A stretch of DNA of 64,000 nucleotides, from assembly GCA_013398055.1 (NCBI GenBank), contig VZRS01003938.1, positions 29,065 to 93,064 of the forward strand. The letters are read 5' to 3'. The notes below the pieces were generated by a model. It searched no databases, was not told the DNA's origin, and was given only the letters and a program-made list of their open reading frames with translations. Of the stretch, positions 13,903 through 26,400 are shown piece after piece. The translations under genes were made by a program, and so were the position numbers. The stretch comes from Ifrita kowaldi. Lineage: Eukaryota; Chordata; Aves; Passeriformes; Cinclosomatidae. Every line of letters begins with the position of its first letter. The first letter of the stretch is position 1.

Positions 13903-16030
13903 TTTGTCTCATAAATGTGCGATTTTAGTCCAAAATTATATTTTTTTCATATTATTGTCTGCCATGGGATAAGTTGCTACCTTGTAAAGATGTTCAAGCA
14001 TTTGTGCCCTAATAATAGAGCATAACATGCCAAAACAAACAGATCCTGACATTATGTGACATTCAGAATAAGTGCCTGACCAATTTCTTATCAGAGTAAC
14101 TGCCTTTGTCTCTGTTCACACAGAACTGTGAAAAACAATTAGACAATTGGTGTGGTCATTGACCAGTTGCCACTGAGTGCCACAGTAGATTCATGCTTGT
14201 TTTGCCCTTGTGTGCCCCTTTTGCTGATCAAAAAAGCCAAAAAATTACCTTAGACTGGAACACTTGTCCATGCCATTGTGATATTTACAAGCTCTTTTGG
14301 AAGCCCTGTGTGTATCCATATATACAGATGGTGATAGGGTATTTTGTGGAGGTTGTTGACAGCGTGTTGCATCAGAACAGACACAATGAGCATGGCTAAT
14401 GGCTAGAGAGGAGAAAAAAGAAAAAGCTGTGTTTTTTCCCAGTATGAATGCAAAATTTTTCCAATATAAATTGGAATATTTCCAAAATCCAATGTAAATA
14501 TAAGGGGTTTTTCCACAGTAATACTTGCTGTAGGTATATTGGTGAAATTCTATCATAGTTACTCTAAATATACTTATATATCTCTACATAAGTTTGTTTG
14601 TAAACATACAAATACATTTTGCGGTTAATTTTCCACGTCTTCTGATTCAGACTGAATTTGCTTTTCAACTGTATGTCATAAAAATTAAAAATTCCTTTCT
14701 CTTAAGTCAGAGAGTGGCAATGTAAAATGGCAATGTGGTTTAGAAGGCATGTGAAAATTGTAATAGGAAAAAAAATTTTTCCCTAATCTGTTGTGTAAGG
14801 TCCGCTTTCTAAAACAGCTGGGTGTTTACAGCAAACTGCAGACAACACATCCAAGTGTAAAAATAGTGTAATGTTACACTGACATGCGTTGTTGCCCTGC
14901 AGATTCTATTTTCATGAAACGTTACTGACGTGGCTGGTGCCAAAGCACTTGCTGAAATAACTGCAAGGTCTCTTAAGCCCCAGCTATACTGTGCCAGCGC
15001 AACGCTTCCTTTGAAGTCAGGCATTAGTCAGAGCCTCGGTGCTCTTGTTGGCCACTCTGTGTGCCTTGTTGATGTTTCCTGTGGAGCCCTGCGTGAACTG
15101 AGCTGTTCTCCTGCAGCTCTCAGGGAGGTCGGAGACCTGGCTGACAGTAACATACGCTGGTCTGGAAGACCAGAGAGACAGTTTTTGTTCTTGGCTTTGC
15201 TTCTGTGGGCTGTTGTGTGACCTTCAGTGAGTCACCGTGGTGGGTTAGCCAAGTGCAGCCACGCTCCCTCCCACGCAGCCGCTGTCTCACTGCCCCACTG
15301 TGGCAGTGGGAGAACAGAGGATGAGAAAGATCAGGGATCAAGGTCAGGACAGAGAGATCACTTACCAAATACTGTCTCAACTTTTTTCAACTTTTTTACT
15401 GTTTTCAACTTGCAGTAAATTAATTTAATTCATTGCCAATTGAAATTAGGGTAAGATGGTGAGATACAAAGACAAAAAATAAAACTGTGTCTTTCCCCAA
15501 CCACTTTACCAGGCTCAGCCTCACTACTGTACCTCTTTTCTGCAAAAGACAGTGCAGGAGAATGGGGAATTAGGGTTGCGCTCTGTCTGAAACAGAGCCA
15601 CTGCTTCCTTGTCACACCATTCCCCTGCTCCAGCACGGGTACTTCCCACAGAACACAGTCCTTCATGAGCTGCTATGGCATGGGCTCATCTCCATGGGAT
15701 GAAGAGTGTACACCTGCTCTGACATGGGACACCTCCTCCTGCCCCTTCATCTCAGAGCTCAGTGTCCATGATCCTGTTTTACATATCTTCTTTTAATTTC
15801 TCTCTCCCCCTCCTTCCTGTGGTGTTTTTACCCTTTCTTAAATACTGTAACCGCACATATTGGACACCTGCACCTGACACAGTTTTGTATCTTCTTTTGC
15901 TTTGCTTCACTCTTCCTCACCCGGTTATGATTCCATTCTTTTCTAAAATGTTTGGAAAGTACAGAGAACCCTACACCAGTGTTACTTGATTTCATGACTA
16001 TTGCAATTGAAATTGAGGGGCATTTTTTTA
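13903..16030. other. Non-coding stretch, possible weak upstream part of the relic
   Basis: On the minus strand between about 14400 and 13950 one frame can be read with five stops in roughly 110 codons, which is close to chance. I therefore do not extend the pseudogene into it. The rest (14.4-16.0 kb) includes moderately GC-richer DNA at 14.9-15.7 kb with overlapping short frames on both strands, none recognisable. Confidence 0.45.
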
Positions 16031-16305
16031 TTTTATAATTTTATTTTATTTTATTTTATTTTATTTTATTTTATTTTATTTTATTTTATTTTATTTTATT
16101 TTATTTTATTTTATTTTATTTTATTTTATTTTATTTTATTTTATTTTATTTTATTTTATTTTATTTTATTTTATTTTATTTTATTTTATTTTATTTTATT
16201 TTATTTTATTTTATTTTATTTTATTTTATTTTATTTTATTTTATTTTATTTTATTTTATTTTATTTTATTTTATTTTATTTTATTTTATTTTATTTTATT
16301 TTATT
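16031..16305 (+). repeat. (TTTTA)n pentanucleotide microsatellite, about 55 units
   Basis: Nearly perfect repetition of TTTTA/ATTTT over about 275 bases, starting after ATTTTTTTATTTTATA and ending sharply at TTATT/GAGAGCC. The open frame across it (a FILFY repeat) is a translation of the microsatellite. The degenerate left edge and the pure body suggest recent expansion by slippage. Confidence 0.97.
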
Positions 16306-19300
16306 GAGAGCCACAGGTACTTCCATCTCTCTAAAATGGAAATCCTCTTATTTTGGACAGAAGTTGTTGAAAGTTATAAACTTTCCTTCAATTAGAAATA
16401 CGTCAGATCTGGAGATTTTTAAAAACAAATGTGCTGCATGATGTTATTTTACAGACACATACCTGCAGTTACAGCTTGCCTTTACTGGAGCAAATTATAA
16501 TGGTATTTCAGTTCTTTTCTTTCTCAGTTTTAATAACTACTTAGGTGCTGCTCATTATAAAGTGACATCTAAATGGGGTTCAGATCCAGCACCCTGGTCT
16601 GCTGCTTTCCTGCTGAGCAGCCTACAACAACCTGCTTGACGTCTTGGCAAATGTATTTGGGCTTTGGAAGCGCAGGAAGATGTCTGTGTGTGAGCACAGT
16701 CCTGTTCACTCTCTTGCATCCCTGTGTTCTGACCTGGGAGCCGTACTGATCTTTGGGCATCAGCTCATGTTACCTCCAAAGGAGAGAACTCAACTGGGAG
16801 CAAACTGAAGCCTGCCTCAAGCCTCAGAACCACTTTAGTGTAGCAAATATTAACATATATAACATTATGTCAACTGTGCAACACTGCTGGGTCATTCTCT
16901 AGACACACCAGAAGCGTCTGCAGCTGAGGTACTTAATGGAGGCGTCTAGTGAATCAAACTCCTAATCAAAATGTAATATGTTTTTAAATCTTGCAGCCTC
17001 AAAGAAATGTTAGGCACAAGGAAATCCTGTGGCTGCTTGGATTTAAGACATGGACAGGATAGCCTTTTATCTTGGTAAAGACCCTTAAAAGTAAAATAAT
17101 CTGAGACAAGAGGAGTATAAAAATAACATGAATTTACTCTAAATTGCTAAAATGCATCCAGAATTTGTAAACCAATATTTATTACAGTAACAACTTGGAT
17201 GTTTCTTCCAGTGGGGAGATAAGAACTTTTCACAGTAGAAAAGGGGTGAGTGGGAAACTAATGAAATTCCTCCTATTGCAATTCTTGGTAGCTCTTTGCA
17301 GTCTTGAAAATGTCCTAACTGGCACCAAACATGATGTGTTGGCTCACTGCTGGATATGAATGACCATTATGTGCCATGGCTGATGTAAATTAAAATTATG
17401 GTGGGGTAAAGAGTAAACATCCGCCACTTAAGTATACTTTATGTTATATATACAGTTTTATGTACACTAAAGTCTTATTTCACTTTCACCAGAGATATTC
17501 TTGCTGCTGCTGCTGCCTCAGAAAAATGCAATAGTCTGATCTCTGCTCTAACAAGATAATTTCATTATGTAAAAACAGGCAGTCTTGAGAGGAATTCCAG
17601 GCCTTCAGACATCACACTTCAGATCCTTCTGATCTCAGTGTCAAAACATTCACTAATATCAAGGAATCCCAGATGCCCTTGTTGAAACCTACTGACTTTC
17701 CTACAAATCTCTCTTTGGAGGAGTTATTCCCTGTGCTTCTTGTCCAGTGAGTGATCATCATGTTCTGTGTACTTCTTGTTTCCCACCTTTCACATCTGGC
17801 AGCTGAATTTCAAACCTCTTACATGTGCTTCTTTTCCTCTGCCTCAATCAGCTATTAATTTTCCAGCTCTCCTTTTGACAAAAAATTCTGCATCCATTGT
17901 AAGCATGATTTCCTCTAACTATTTATTTTGCTCAGCAATGGCAAAGTTTTACCATAGGCTTAGAGTGTTATTTTATCTAGTGTGTTGGCTGAATAGTTGT
18001 GTCAGTTTTGGCATAGAAGTTGGAAAATTATATTTAAAGTTGAGGTATAGGTGAAGTGCAGTTGTAAGGGAAACAGTCTGAAGTAGTGAAAAATATAGCG
18101 TACAGGAAAGTAACAAATCTGGCAGAGGCACTTGGTCTTTTGACTTTAGGTCTTGGCATGTAGGGGGCACCACTGTCCCAGCTAAAAAGTCTCAGCTCTA
18201 ACAAAATATTTTTATTATTTTATACCGCCATCTTTGAAAGAAACCTGGATAAAAACATTTATTGTCATGCTGATGGACATTGCATGAAGCAATCGTTAGT
18301 GCATCTGACAAGTGCTTTTCAGAATGCAGTAGCAACAGCAATTTTCCGACTTCTCTTTGTCTCTACATATGGAGTATGTAATTTTTCATATCAGTCTTCA
18401 TACACTTATCAGATCAATAGGCTATTGGTTTCAGTAAGTCTTCTGCAGCAGCTTCCACAACTCCAGCACCCTATGCCTAGTATTTATCATAATAATTTGG
18501 CTTATTTCATAAAATCTCTGTTGTAGAAAAGGAGGAAGGACAAGATCTCTCCCTCTATCCTTAAGCTTGAAAAGTTTTCTTTGAGAGAATGCCACTGGAG
18601 ATCTAAGTATTAACTCTGAATTGTTAAATTAAAGGTAAGTCTAAAATTATTTTTGATAGTTTCTTTAACAGTGATGAATCTCAATATAACTAGGAAGCTT
18701 TATCTTTCCCCAGAACTGTGTTATTCAAACACCTGATGTCAAAAATGAGATAAAGTGTTAATCTATACACTTTTTTGTTATTGTGGGTATTGAAAGGTCT
18801 TCTCTGAATGGAGAAAGAATTGCCTCTGTGGCAGCTCTAAACAGTGTGAGCTTCTCATAATAGAATCTGAGGGCATCCTGAAACCAAAGTCACTTGGTAT
18901 TCTCTGGACTTGTACTGAGAGATAAGATAAAATTTCCATTGATTTTCGGCTTGCATCTTATCTTCCCAGTTTATTTCCAGGTGTAAATGATGAATATGGT
19001 CCCAGTCTGTAACCTGGCTTCAATTAAATGGATGGTGTCATTACCAGAAGTTAGTGTTGGATTTGCTAAAGTCTGAAGAGACATATTTTCTCCCTTCTCA
19101 GCCATTTCTCATTTTCTTTCTGTTTGCAATGACTGTGTATGTTTGTCAGTAAGACAGTTTCTGTTAAAGTGCCTGGTGTCTAAACATGAAGTCTGATAGC
19201 CATTTATACAAATGAGGTTTTACTTCTCATAACAGTCATATAGTACTAACAGGTTTTTTAATGATTTTTTTTTAAGAGTAGTTCCCTTTTTGAAAAAAGA

Positions 19301-21838
19301 AAAGAGAGAGGCCTTTGAGGCATTTAAAATAACATGACCAGAGTTTAGATAAAAAAGATGACAGAACGTACAAGATGATCTCAAACTTACTTTGTTCAGG
19401 AGCCTCTGTTCTGCTGTGTCAAACCTTTTCCCAGTGATGATAAGTTTGCAGCCTTCTGTTTTTTGTTACTTAAGGATGGTCCACCTGCTTGACATGACCC
19501 GGAACTATTTCCTATGGAGCAAGCTGAATACCTGACATTGCTAAAGAAAAACCTGTGATAAAGGATTGGTTTGAAGTAATAAGAGACACTCTTAGATGAA
19601 CTAAAAAGCAATCAGCTGCAGGGAAGTAAAAAAAATGTGTGGAAAGCTATGCTACTTGAGGATGACAGTGAGGTTTCTGACTTCATCAGTTTGTTTTGTG
19701 ATTTTGGACAGGACGGTGTTGGCCCCTGCCATACCCAGGGAAACCAGACTCCCATCTCCAGGGTAGGACACTATTAATTCTGCAATAAAGGTGAAGGAGC
19801 ATGATCCTCTCACTTCTCCCTACATTTCAAAGAAGGAGATAGTGTAGGCTTTCCTTTTTGTGAAGCATTTTCCAGCCCTTTGAATAGAGTGGAAAATTGT
19901 GAATTTCAGACCGCTACATCTATCTTTGTAAGCCTTCACTATCAGCAGATAAACACATTTCTGGCGGCATGCACAGCAGTGTTTCTTGCCACATTCACCA
20001 GAAGTGTTTTTATGTAAAAACTAGTATCTTGTCACGTTAAGGTTGATAAACATGTAATCTTCCTTATATATATGCTGCTAAAATGGTTTTGGTTACCATT
20101 CTTCCACAAAAACTAGAGAAGGTTTTAACATAAGCATCTACTGTTGTATTGACAGGTGGTGAAAAGAGCTGCATGAGAAAGTACAGTGGGGACCTATCAG
20201 TTTGCTTAGACTGTCTTGTCCTTCCCTTCTGGGCCTCAAAGGAGTCTTTGACAAGAAGGAACTGTGCTGATCCTCACCTGCTAAGGCAGTGATAATACAG
20301 GATCTAGGTGGGAACAAATCTTTCTTCATGACATTCACACTAACCCACAGTACATCTCTCTCAGGGGAGCTTAGGACAAAATAAGAGTTAAAGAGATTTA
20401 CTGGGATACATAGTCCAATTTGCTGCATTCACAGACAGTTATATCTGTAAACCATTTAAAAACATGACCAAGCTCCACATCTGAACTGGCTAGAAATTGT
20501 GATAACAACAACTTCTGGGATGCTTTCAATTTCTGACTCCTTTTTGAGTTACACATCTTTTTCTTACTAACAATCTAAGTGTATTAACAGTCTGCTCTTC
20601 CTCCCTCTCCCCTTGCCTTGTGGTTTAGGCAAAACAGTGCTCTGAGTTGTTCACCGATAATTTCCTGTAATCTTTCCATCTTTCACCGTTATCGCTAACT
20701 GTGTGACTGCAACGAGAACTATTCCTTCAGTAAGGAAGCTCTGCTAATGAATTGGGTCTTAAAAGTTCTGAGTACTTCCCGGAGGAAAAGAAAAACTGCT
20801 TAAGGTCAAGGAAAACATTCTCTGTGCTGCAGTTATGCTATCAGAGTTGCAGTTGTTTGCGGTCATGTTACACTCAGCTCAATCCGTGCTCCTAAGTAGC
20901 ATGACTTAGAAGCTAAAAAGGTTGTTGCCATGGTGCTGGTGCTGGCACGCTGACATTTTTTGGAGCCAGTGGTGAAGTCATTTCAAAGAAGCGCTGGTCT
21001 CATCCTCTGACCTGAATGTCTGCCAGTGGCTGGGGGGCACTAGGTCAGTCTGTGGAAGGCACTGAACTTCCCAGTGTTGTCCAGAAGGAATATAGCTGTT
21101 CTGGTCTGAGCCTGCTCCTTGGCATGAACCAACGTATGTTAAGGCGATTGGTAAATTCTTTTCGAAAGCACACTCCCCATCTGGCCTACAATACTGATGT
21201 ATCTGTGCTTTCATTCCTTCTCACTGTGGTGGACTGACAGGGATGTTCCTAAGACTGGAACTCCTGTGCTGCAGGTTTGAGGTGACGGCACTGTATTTCT
21301 GCAAGTGAAAACCCCAGGCATGCAAGCAAGGTTTAAATATAGTAAGTCTGGGGACACGTTAGTATTTCTTTCAGCACAAAATGAAACTGTGAAACTGTGC
21401 CTGCTGGTTTCTCCCTCAGCCTTTAGTTTGTATTTGATATTTTTAATGGGACTATTGATATATTTGGCTCTCTGTACATTTTTTCTTATTCATTTTGGTT
21501 TTGGTTGGTTTTTTGTTTGGGTTTTTTTGGGGGGGGAGGGGGGATGGAGTCTCCCTCAGGCTGTGTTGTGACCTACTGAGTTTATAATTAGAGGCAAACT
21601 GAAATAGCACCACCAGAGAGTGCAGCAATGATCTCATTAAAAAGTCAACATTTGCTAATGGAGAAAAAGGGATGTTGAAAATGCCTTTAGGTGGAAATTC
21701 TTAACAAGCTTGGTTCACTAGAATGATCACTTACATACCTATTAAGGCTGCATTCCTTTCTGAGAGTTCATCAGTTTATTGTTGAAATGCTGAATAAAGA
21801 TGCCATTTCTTTTCTAATGTATCATTTGGAAGTGGACT
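16306..21838. other. Non-coding stretch, one G-rich patch
   Basis: No gene was recognised over about 5.5 kb. Small features are a (CTG)-type run near 17504-17515 and a T-rich to G-rich switch at about 21490-21545 ending in eight G, A, six G. Open frames here are under 100 codons and do not resemble known proteins. Confidence 0.55.
21529..21543 (+). other. G-rich run with G-quadruplex potential
   Basis: Eight G, one A, then six G, preceded by a long T-rich stretch with GG pairs. The run could supply several G-tracts to a quadruplex, but it is also a simple low-complexity tract. There is no sign that it regulates a gene. Confidence 0.4.
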
Positions 21839-22042
21839 AATATGCCATTACCTGACACGGAAGCAGAAAAATAAAGGGCTTATAAGCACTGAACTCTTTT
21901 TGATACCACAATTAATACTGCTGCAGTTTAACCATCAACTAAGATGCCATGATTTGCCACTGAAACAGAAAAATGAAGGGCTTGTATGTCCTGAACTTTT
22001 CTTCATACCACAACTAGTATTGTTGCAGATTAACTGTCTAAT
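21839..22042 (+). repeat. Diverged tandem duplication, two units of 102 bases
   Basis: Unit one (21839-21940) and unit two (21941-22042) align along their whole length without large gaps. Shared blocks are ATGCCAT near the start, CAGAAAAAT(A/G)AAGGGCTT, CTGAACT, ATACCACAA and TGCAG(T/A)TTAAC. Differences are scattered substitutions, so the duplication is old. Neither unit matches a repeat family that I recognise. Confidence 0.75.
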
Positions 22043-22898
22043 ACCTACTTGAGGTTTGTTACTGGGCATCCTGTTTTAAATAAATGAAAAAAAAAATCAC
22101 TGAAAACAGGGAAAAATAACCACCTGGAAAGTGAGCAGGTTTAATGAAGACTTACTGTATTGTGAGTATTTACAAAAAAAGAGGAAAGAGTTTGTCTTGA
22201 CTTCATGTTGGGCTGCAGATTTCAAGGCACCTGAAAGCCTTTTGGCGAGGACGACAAGCTGTAACATCCAGCCTCCTCAGGTGGTTGCTTCACGGCATTG
22301 TTCTTAGCTACAGGTCTGTAGTGAGCAGAATGGTTGATGAAGTAACTTAAAAACCAGCCCAGAGTTTCTGATTAGGTTTACTAGAAGTGAAGAAACTGTT
22401 CTGAGCTGTTTGTAGTTTCCATGAAAGATGGGTAAAAGTCCTCGTGGGACTGACTGTGGCTGCCAAACCCAGCCAGGCCTTTCACTTTGAGCTTATAAGC
22501 AGTGTATGCACTCATATAGGCTGAACTGCACAGTATTTGTCATGCCCCAAGTTGGACATCTGAGTTCAGCACTTTGTGGGCCAGAGATTTAATGGGTCAG
22601 GAGAGAAGTATGGCAAGTGGTCAAGGGTACCGGGAAAAGGCAGTGAACTAAGGGCTGGAAGGAAAGATCAGCAAAAGGACAGGATTTCAGAGAAGAAATA
22701 AGATCTGAGAGAGCCTTGGAATAAAAGGTCTTCGGAGGTGACACAAAAGGATGGGAAGCATCAGGGGAGAGGAGGTGTGGGCTGCAGAGCAAAAGAATGT
22801 GGAATGAGGGACACAATCCTGGCTCTTACCTCTTCGATTCCTCATGCAGAGTAGGAAAATAATGTTGTGTTGTATGATTTAAATCTACCAGGAAGTTG
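22043..22898. other. Non-coding spacer
   Basis: A short A run lies near 22088. A purine-rich section lies at about 22590-22800. No gene or repeat family was recognised. Confidence 0.5.
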
Positions 22899-23440
22899 CA
22901 GAATCACAGGACTGTTTGGCTTGGAAGGGACCTTTAAAGGCCATCTCATCCAAGTTTTCTGCCATGGGCAGGGACACCTTCTACTAGATGAGGTTGTTCC
23001 AAGCCCTGTCCAAGCTGGCCTTGAACACTTCCAGAGATGGGATATCCACACATTGCTCTCTGTGCAACCTGTTTCAGTGCCTATACATCCTCATCATAAA
23101 AAATTTGTCCACTTATCCAATCTAAATCTGCCCTCTTTCAGCTGAAAATCATAGTTTCTTTTCCTGTCTCTACAGGCCTTGGTAAAAGGTTTATTCTCAC
23201 CTTTCCTTTAAGCCCTCTTTATATACTGCAAGGCAGCAACACAAGGTCTCCCCAGAGCCTTGTCTTTTCTAGGATGAACAACTCCAACACTCACAGCCTA
23301 GCAAGGGTGTTTCAGCCCTCTGATCATTTTCATGGACCTCCTCTGGACCTGACCAAACAGCTCCCTGTCTTTCTTGTCTCTCCTAAATGGGTGCCCTGTA
23401 GGTATCAAGGGTGAGGCAAGATTTTCCTTGTGGGGAAGAG
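22899..23440 (-). repeat. CR1 LINE fragment, minus strand, about 540 bases
   Basis: The longest CR1 piece in the window. From the 3' end it shows AGAATCACAGGACTGTTTGG, CTTGGAAGGGACC, TGCCATGGGCAGGGACACC, GCCTTGAACACTTCCAGAGA, CAACCTGTTTCAGTGCC, AAGGTCTCCCCAGAGCC, CCCTCTGATCATTTTCATGG and CCTCCTCTGGACC, all in the expected CR1 order. Divergence is clear throughout and there are small gaps. It covers the 3' untranslated region and the very end of the second open frame, with no intact coding. Confidence 0.95.
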
Positions 23441-26400
23441 ATGACCAAAACTTTCAGTTGCACTAATATTTTGCCTGAGTTCAAAAAGCAAAGTGAATTT
23501 ATAGAAAATAAAAATGAATTTCTGCAACAAAAGTTCTGTGAAAGCATCTGTCATATCACAGTAGAAGAAAGCAAGTAAAAATTTCGGGTAAAATTTGTTT
23601 ATCCAAAATGGGTTTATTAATTTCTTGTGTCAAAGAATGGCCTCCATAATCCATTAAACAGGAATAATAGAAATTCTAGGCTTTCTTTTCTAGTTAAGAA
23701 AACCTTTGTGGTATAGTGCATAGGTGACTGAAATATATGTGAAGACAGTCTTAAGAATATGAAAAGAGAGTTTTAGGTGGTTGAAGAAGTGACATAGTGA
23801 CATGCAGATATGAAACATACTTCCTTTCTTTAATTAATGTACACTTAACTCTCCATCTCGGAACTGTCACAGACTCAGAAGTTCAGTGTGGATGCAAGCC
23901 AGTCATCACTCTGCTTGTAAAATACAGAAACAACATTGAGTCACAAGTTGTTTTAGAAATGTATGTTTAAGGGGTTGTAGCACTTTGACCAGTCATTTGA
24001 AGTGTGTGAGTTATTTGACTTATTTGAAGTGTCAGGTACAAGTAGTACCTATTCAAAAAGTCTGAATTTTGTAGGGTTTTTTTCATTGTGGGTTAATTTT
24101 TGTTGCTGTTGCTTTTTTTCTTCGTTTTTTTGTTTACTGTGGGTGACATGTAGGGGATGTGGGAGTTTCTGCACTACTTGCATCTTGCTTTCTGTAACCA
24201 CTGACTAGCAGTAGCACCTTCCTCTAGTCAGGAGACAGAAGAGGACCCTCTGATGTGTTGTGCACTTGGTTACATATTCCCTTTGATCAAAGGAACCTTG
24301 AGGTGAACATACGATGTATACGAGAAATCCTTCACTTTAGGATGAAAATGAATCTATTTCATCTGCTTCCTACAGGCTCAAATTGGGGAGTTCAGCTCTA
24401 GAAATACACAATACAGTAGTTTGAGTAAGAAAATAAGGATTTTTTAGAAGGGTACTGCTGTAAATATTCACCATGTCCCTTATATCTATCGTGCTTCTGG
24501 ACCACAGCAGATTTCATTGAGAAATTTCCAAGTTGTAGAGTTTTGCAGTAATACTGTTTTAAGGTGGTTGTTTTAGCAGATCAATAGAAATTGCTGAAGA
24601 GGTTGTGTCTGTGTGATTTTCTGTCACTAAGAACCACACGTCTGTTGTGGACCAAATCGGCTCTACTATCACGGGGAAAGGTAGTTCCCTCTCTCTCCAC
24701 TTCCTTTTCCTTCTCAGCCCCCATACCCCTCCTAACTATTCCCCTCCCCATACTGTAGGATCTCCCTGTAAGGCAGGGATCCAGCTCTGAGAGAGCTTCA
24801 CAGTGTCATGTCCAGGGACCATGATCTGGGAGCCTTCTGTGCAGCTGATTCTGCTGGGACATCCTCTCTCACTTTAGCACTGTTAGACTGTGCCCAAACC
24901 AAACTATTTCTCTCTCTGCTGTTACTCCCACTAGACCTGACAAAATGAACTAGCTGGGGTCTGTGTATCATATGTAGGCTCTTCTCTCCCTCCTTTCAAA
25001 GGTGTTAAATATGAAAACTAGCATCAGTTTCAGTGCCTCTGAAAAGCCCAGGCATGCTGACTCTCAGGATTGCAAACCTCCAGCTTGGTATCCAGTCTGC
25101 AGGCGTGTAAAGGGTGCGACCCCAGAAGCTGTGGCTGGAGGACAACTCAGTCAACACTTGCTCCTTAGATTATTGCAAGGTTCATCTCTTCCTGTTTGTA
25201 TAAATTTCAGAGATAAAACTCCTCCAAAGCAGAGGGCAAGTGCTGATGTGGATGAGGGAAAGGAGCATCACTTGTGCTTTCACATCACCATGGATGGGTT
25301 GGGGGTCTCTGTCAGAGTGATCATGAGGCCCACAGGGTGTTTGTGACAAGTAGCTGCGCAGGCTGCACAGAAGGCTAGTGGTACAGCAGGGCACCTGAGC
25401 ACCCTGGCTGGGGCAGTGGGATGGTCCTGGGTGGCAATGCACTGCTGCCAGCAGCCCAGGGACCCCACTGCTCCCAGCAACCCTCCAGCCTGCACCGAGC
25501 CATGATGTTACTGCTCAGTCTCACCCAGACCTGATTTTGCTGTAGCGCAATTATAGAATTGCTCTGGGGTAGTTGGAAGAACATATAGAGATTGTCTAGG
25601 CAACTACCAAAAACGTGCATAATCCCGAAGACAGAACTAACACTGCGTGACTGAGCAATGCATATAAATACAGTGACAAACATATACAATTTTCAATAAA
25701 CTAGAAATCAATACTGACTGTTTGCAACTAGGAATTCATCTCTCGCTATCATTGTAAGACTCTTTGATAACAAAACCAGGTCTCACTGGTAATATTTTAT
25801 ACGAATAGTGGTAAGATTGTAAAGTCTGACAGTAATCTGAAAAGAAAACAGTTTCTTACAAGCCATTTCTTCCTTCTTTTCCAACTTAATCCGCTTTAAT
25901 TTATATCTGAAACCCTGAAGTGCTAGTATAATCTGAAATCTCCAAAAATTTATAGGAACTTTAGAAAGCTTGTTTTGCTGCTTAGAATTTTTACCAATCA
26001 AAATCCAGAGAAGAGTACTGGTAGGATTTTTTTATGTTTACTGCAGAAGCCATGCCTCTCTGTCACCTACATATTCTTTCAAGTCATTAATTTTTCATAC
26101 TGAAAAAATTGCCAATCTTAGCATGCACTGACATACTTGAAAGGGGAAGGGAAGACAAAATCTGTTGGACATGCTATAGAAATAAAAACCTATTTTAGAG
26201 GCTTGTGTGCATCAGCATTTCAAAAACCATTTCTATGATGCACCATCACACTCCACAAATCAACTGTTATCACTGATAATCTTATATTAGGCAATTTACA
26301 TTTCAAAGAGTTGGTGTTAATTTTTCATCTTCCTCTTATCCCACCCTTACATCCTTCACAGAAAAAAATTAAAGGACATTTATTTTGAAACAAAAGATAA

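Noticed and set aside
13903..14400. Extension of the minus-strand protein-like relic further upstream
   Set aside because: The best frame has about five stops in 110 codons, close to chance, so I did not include it in the pseudogene.
16001..16441. 146-codon frame with FILFY repeats
   Set aside because: This is a translation of the (TTTTA)n microsatellite.
25002..25495. Overlapping open frames of up to 114 codons in a GC-richer patch
   Set aside because: They are open on both strands because of composition, with no recognisable motif and no convincing splice edges.
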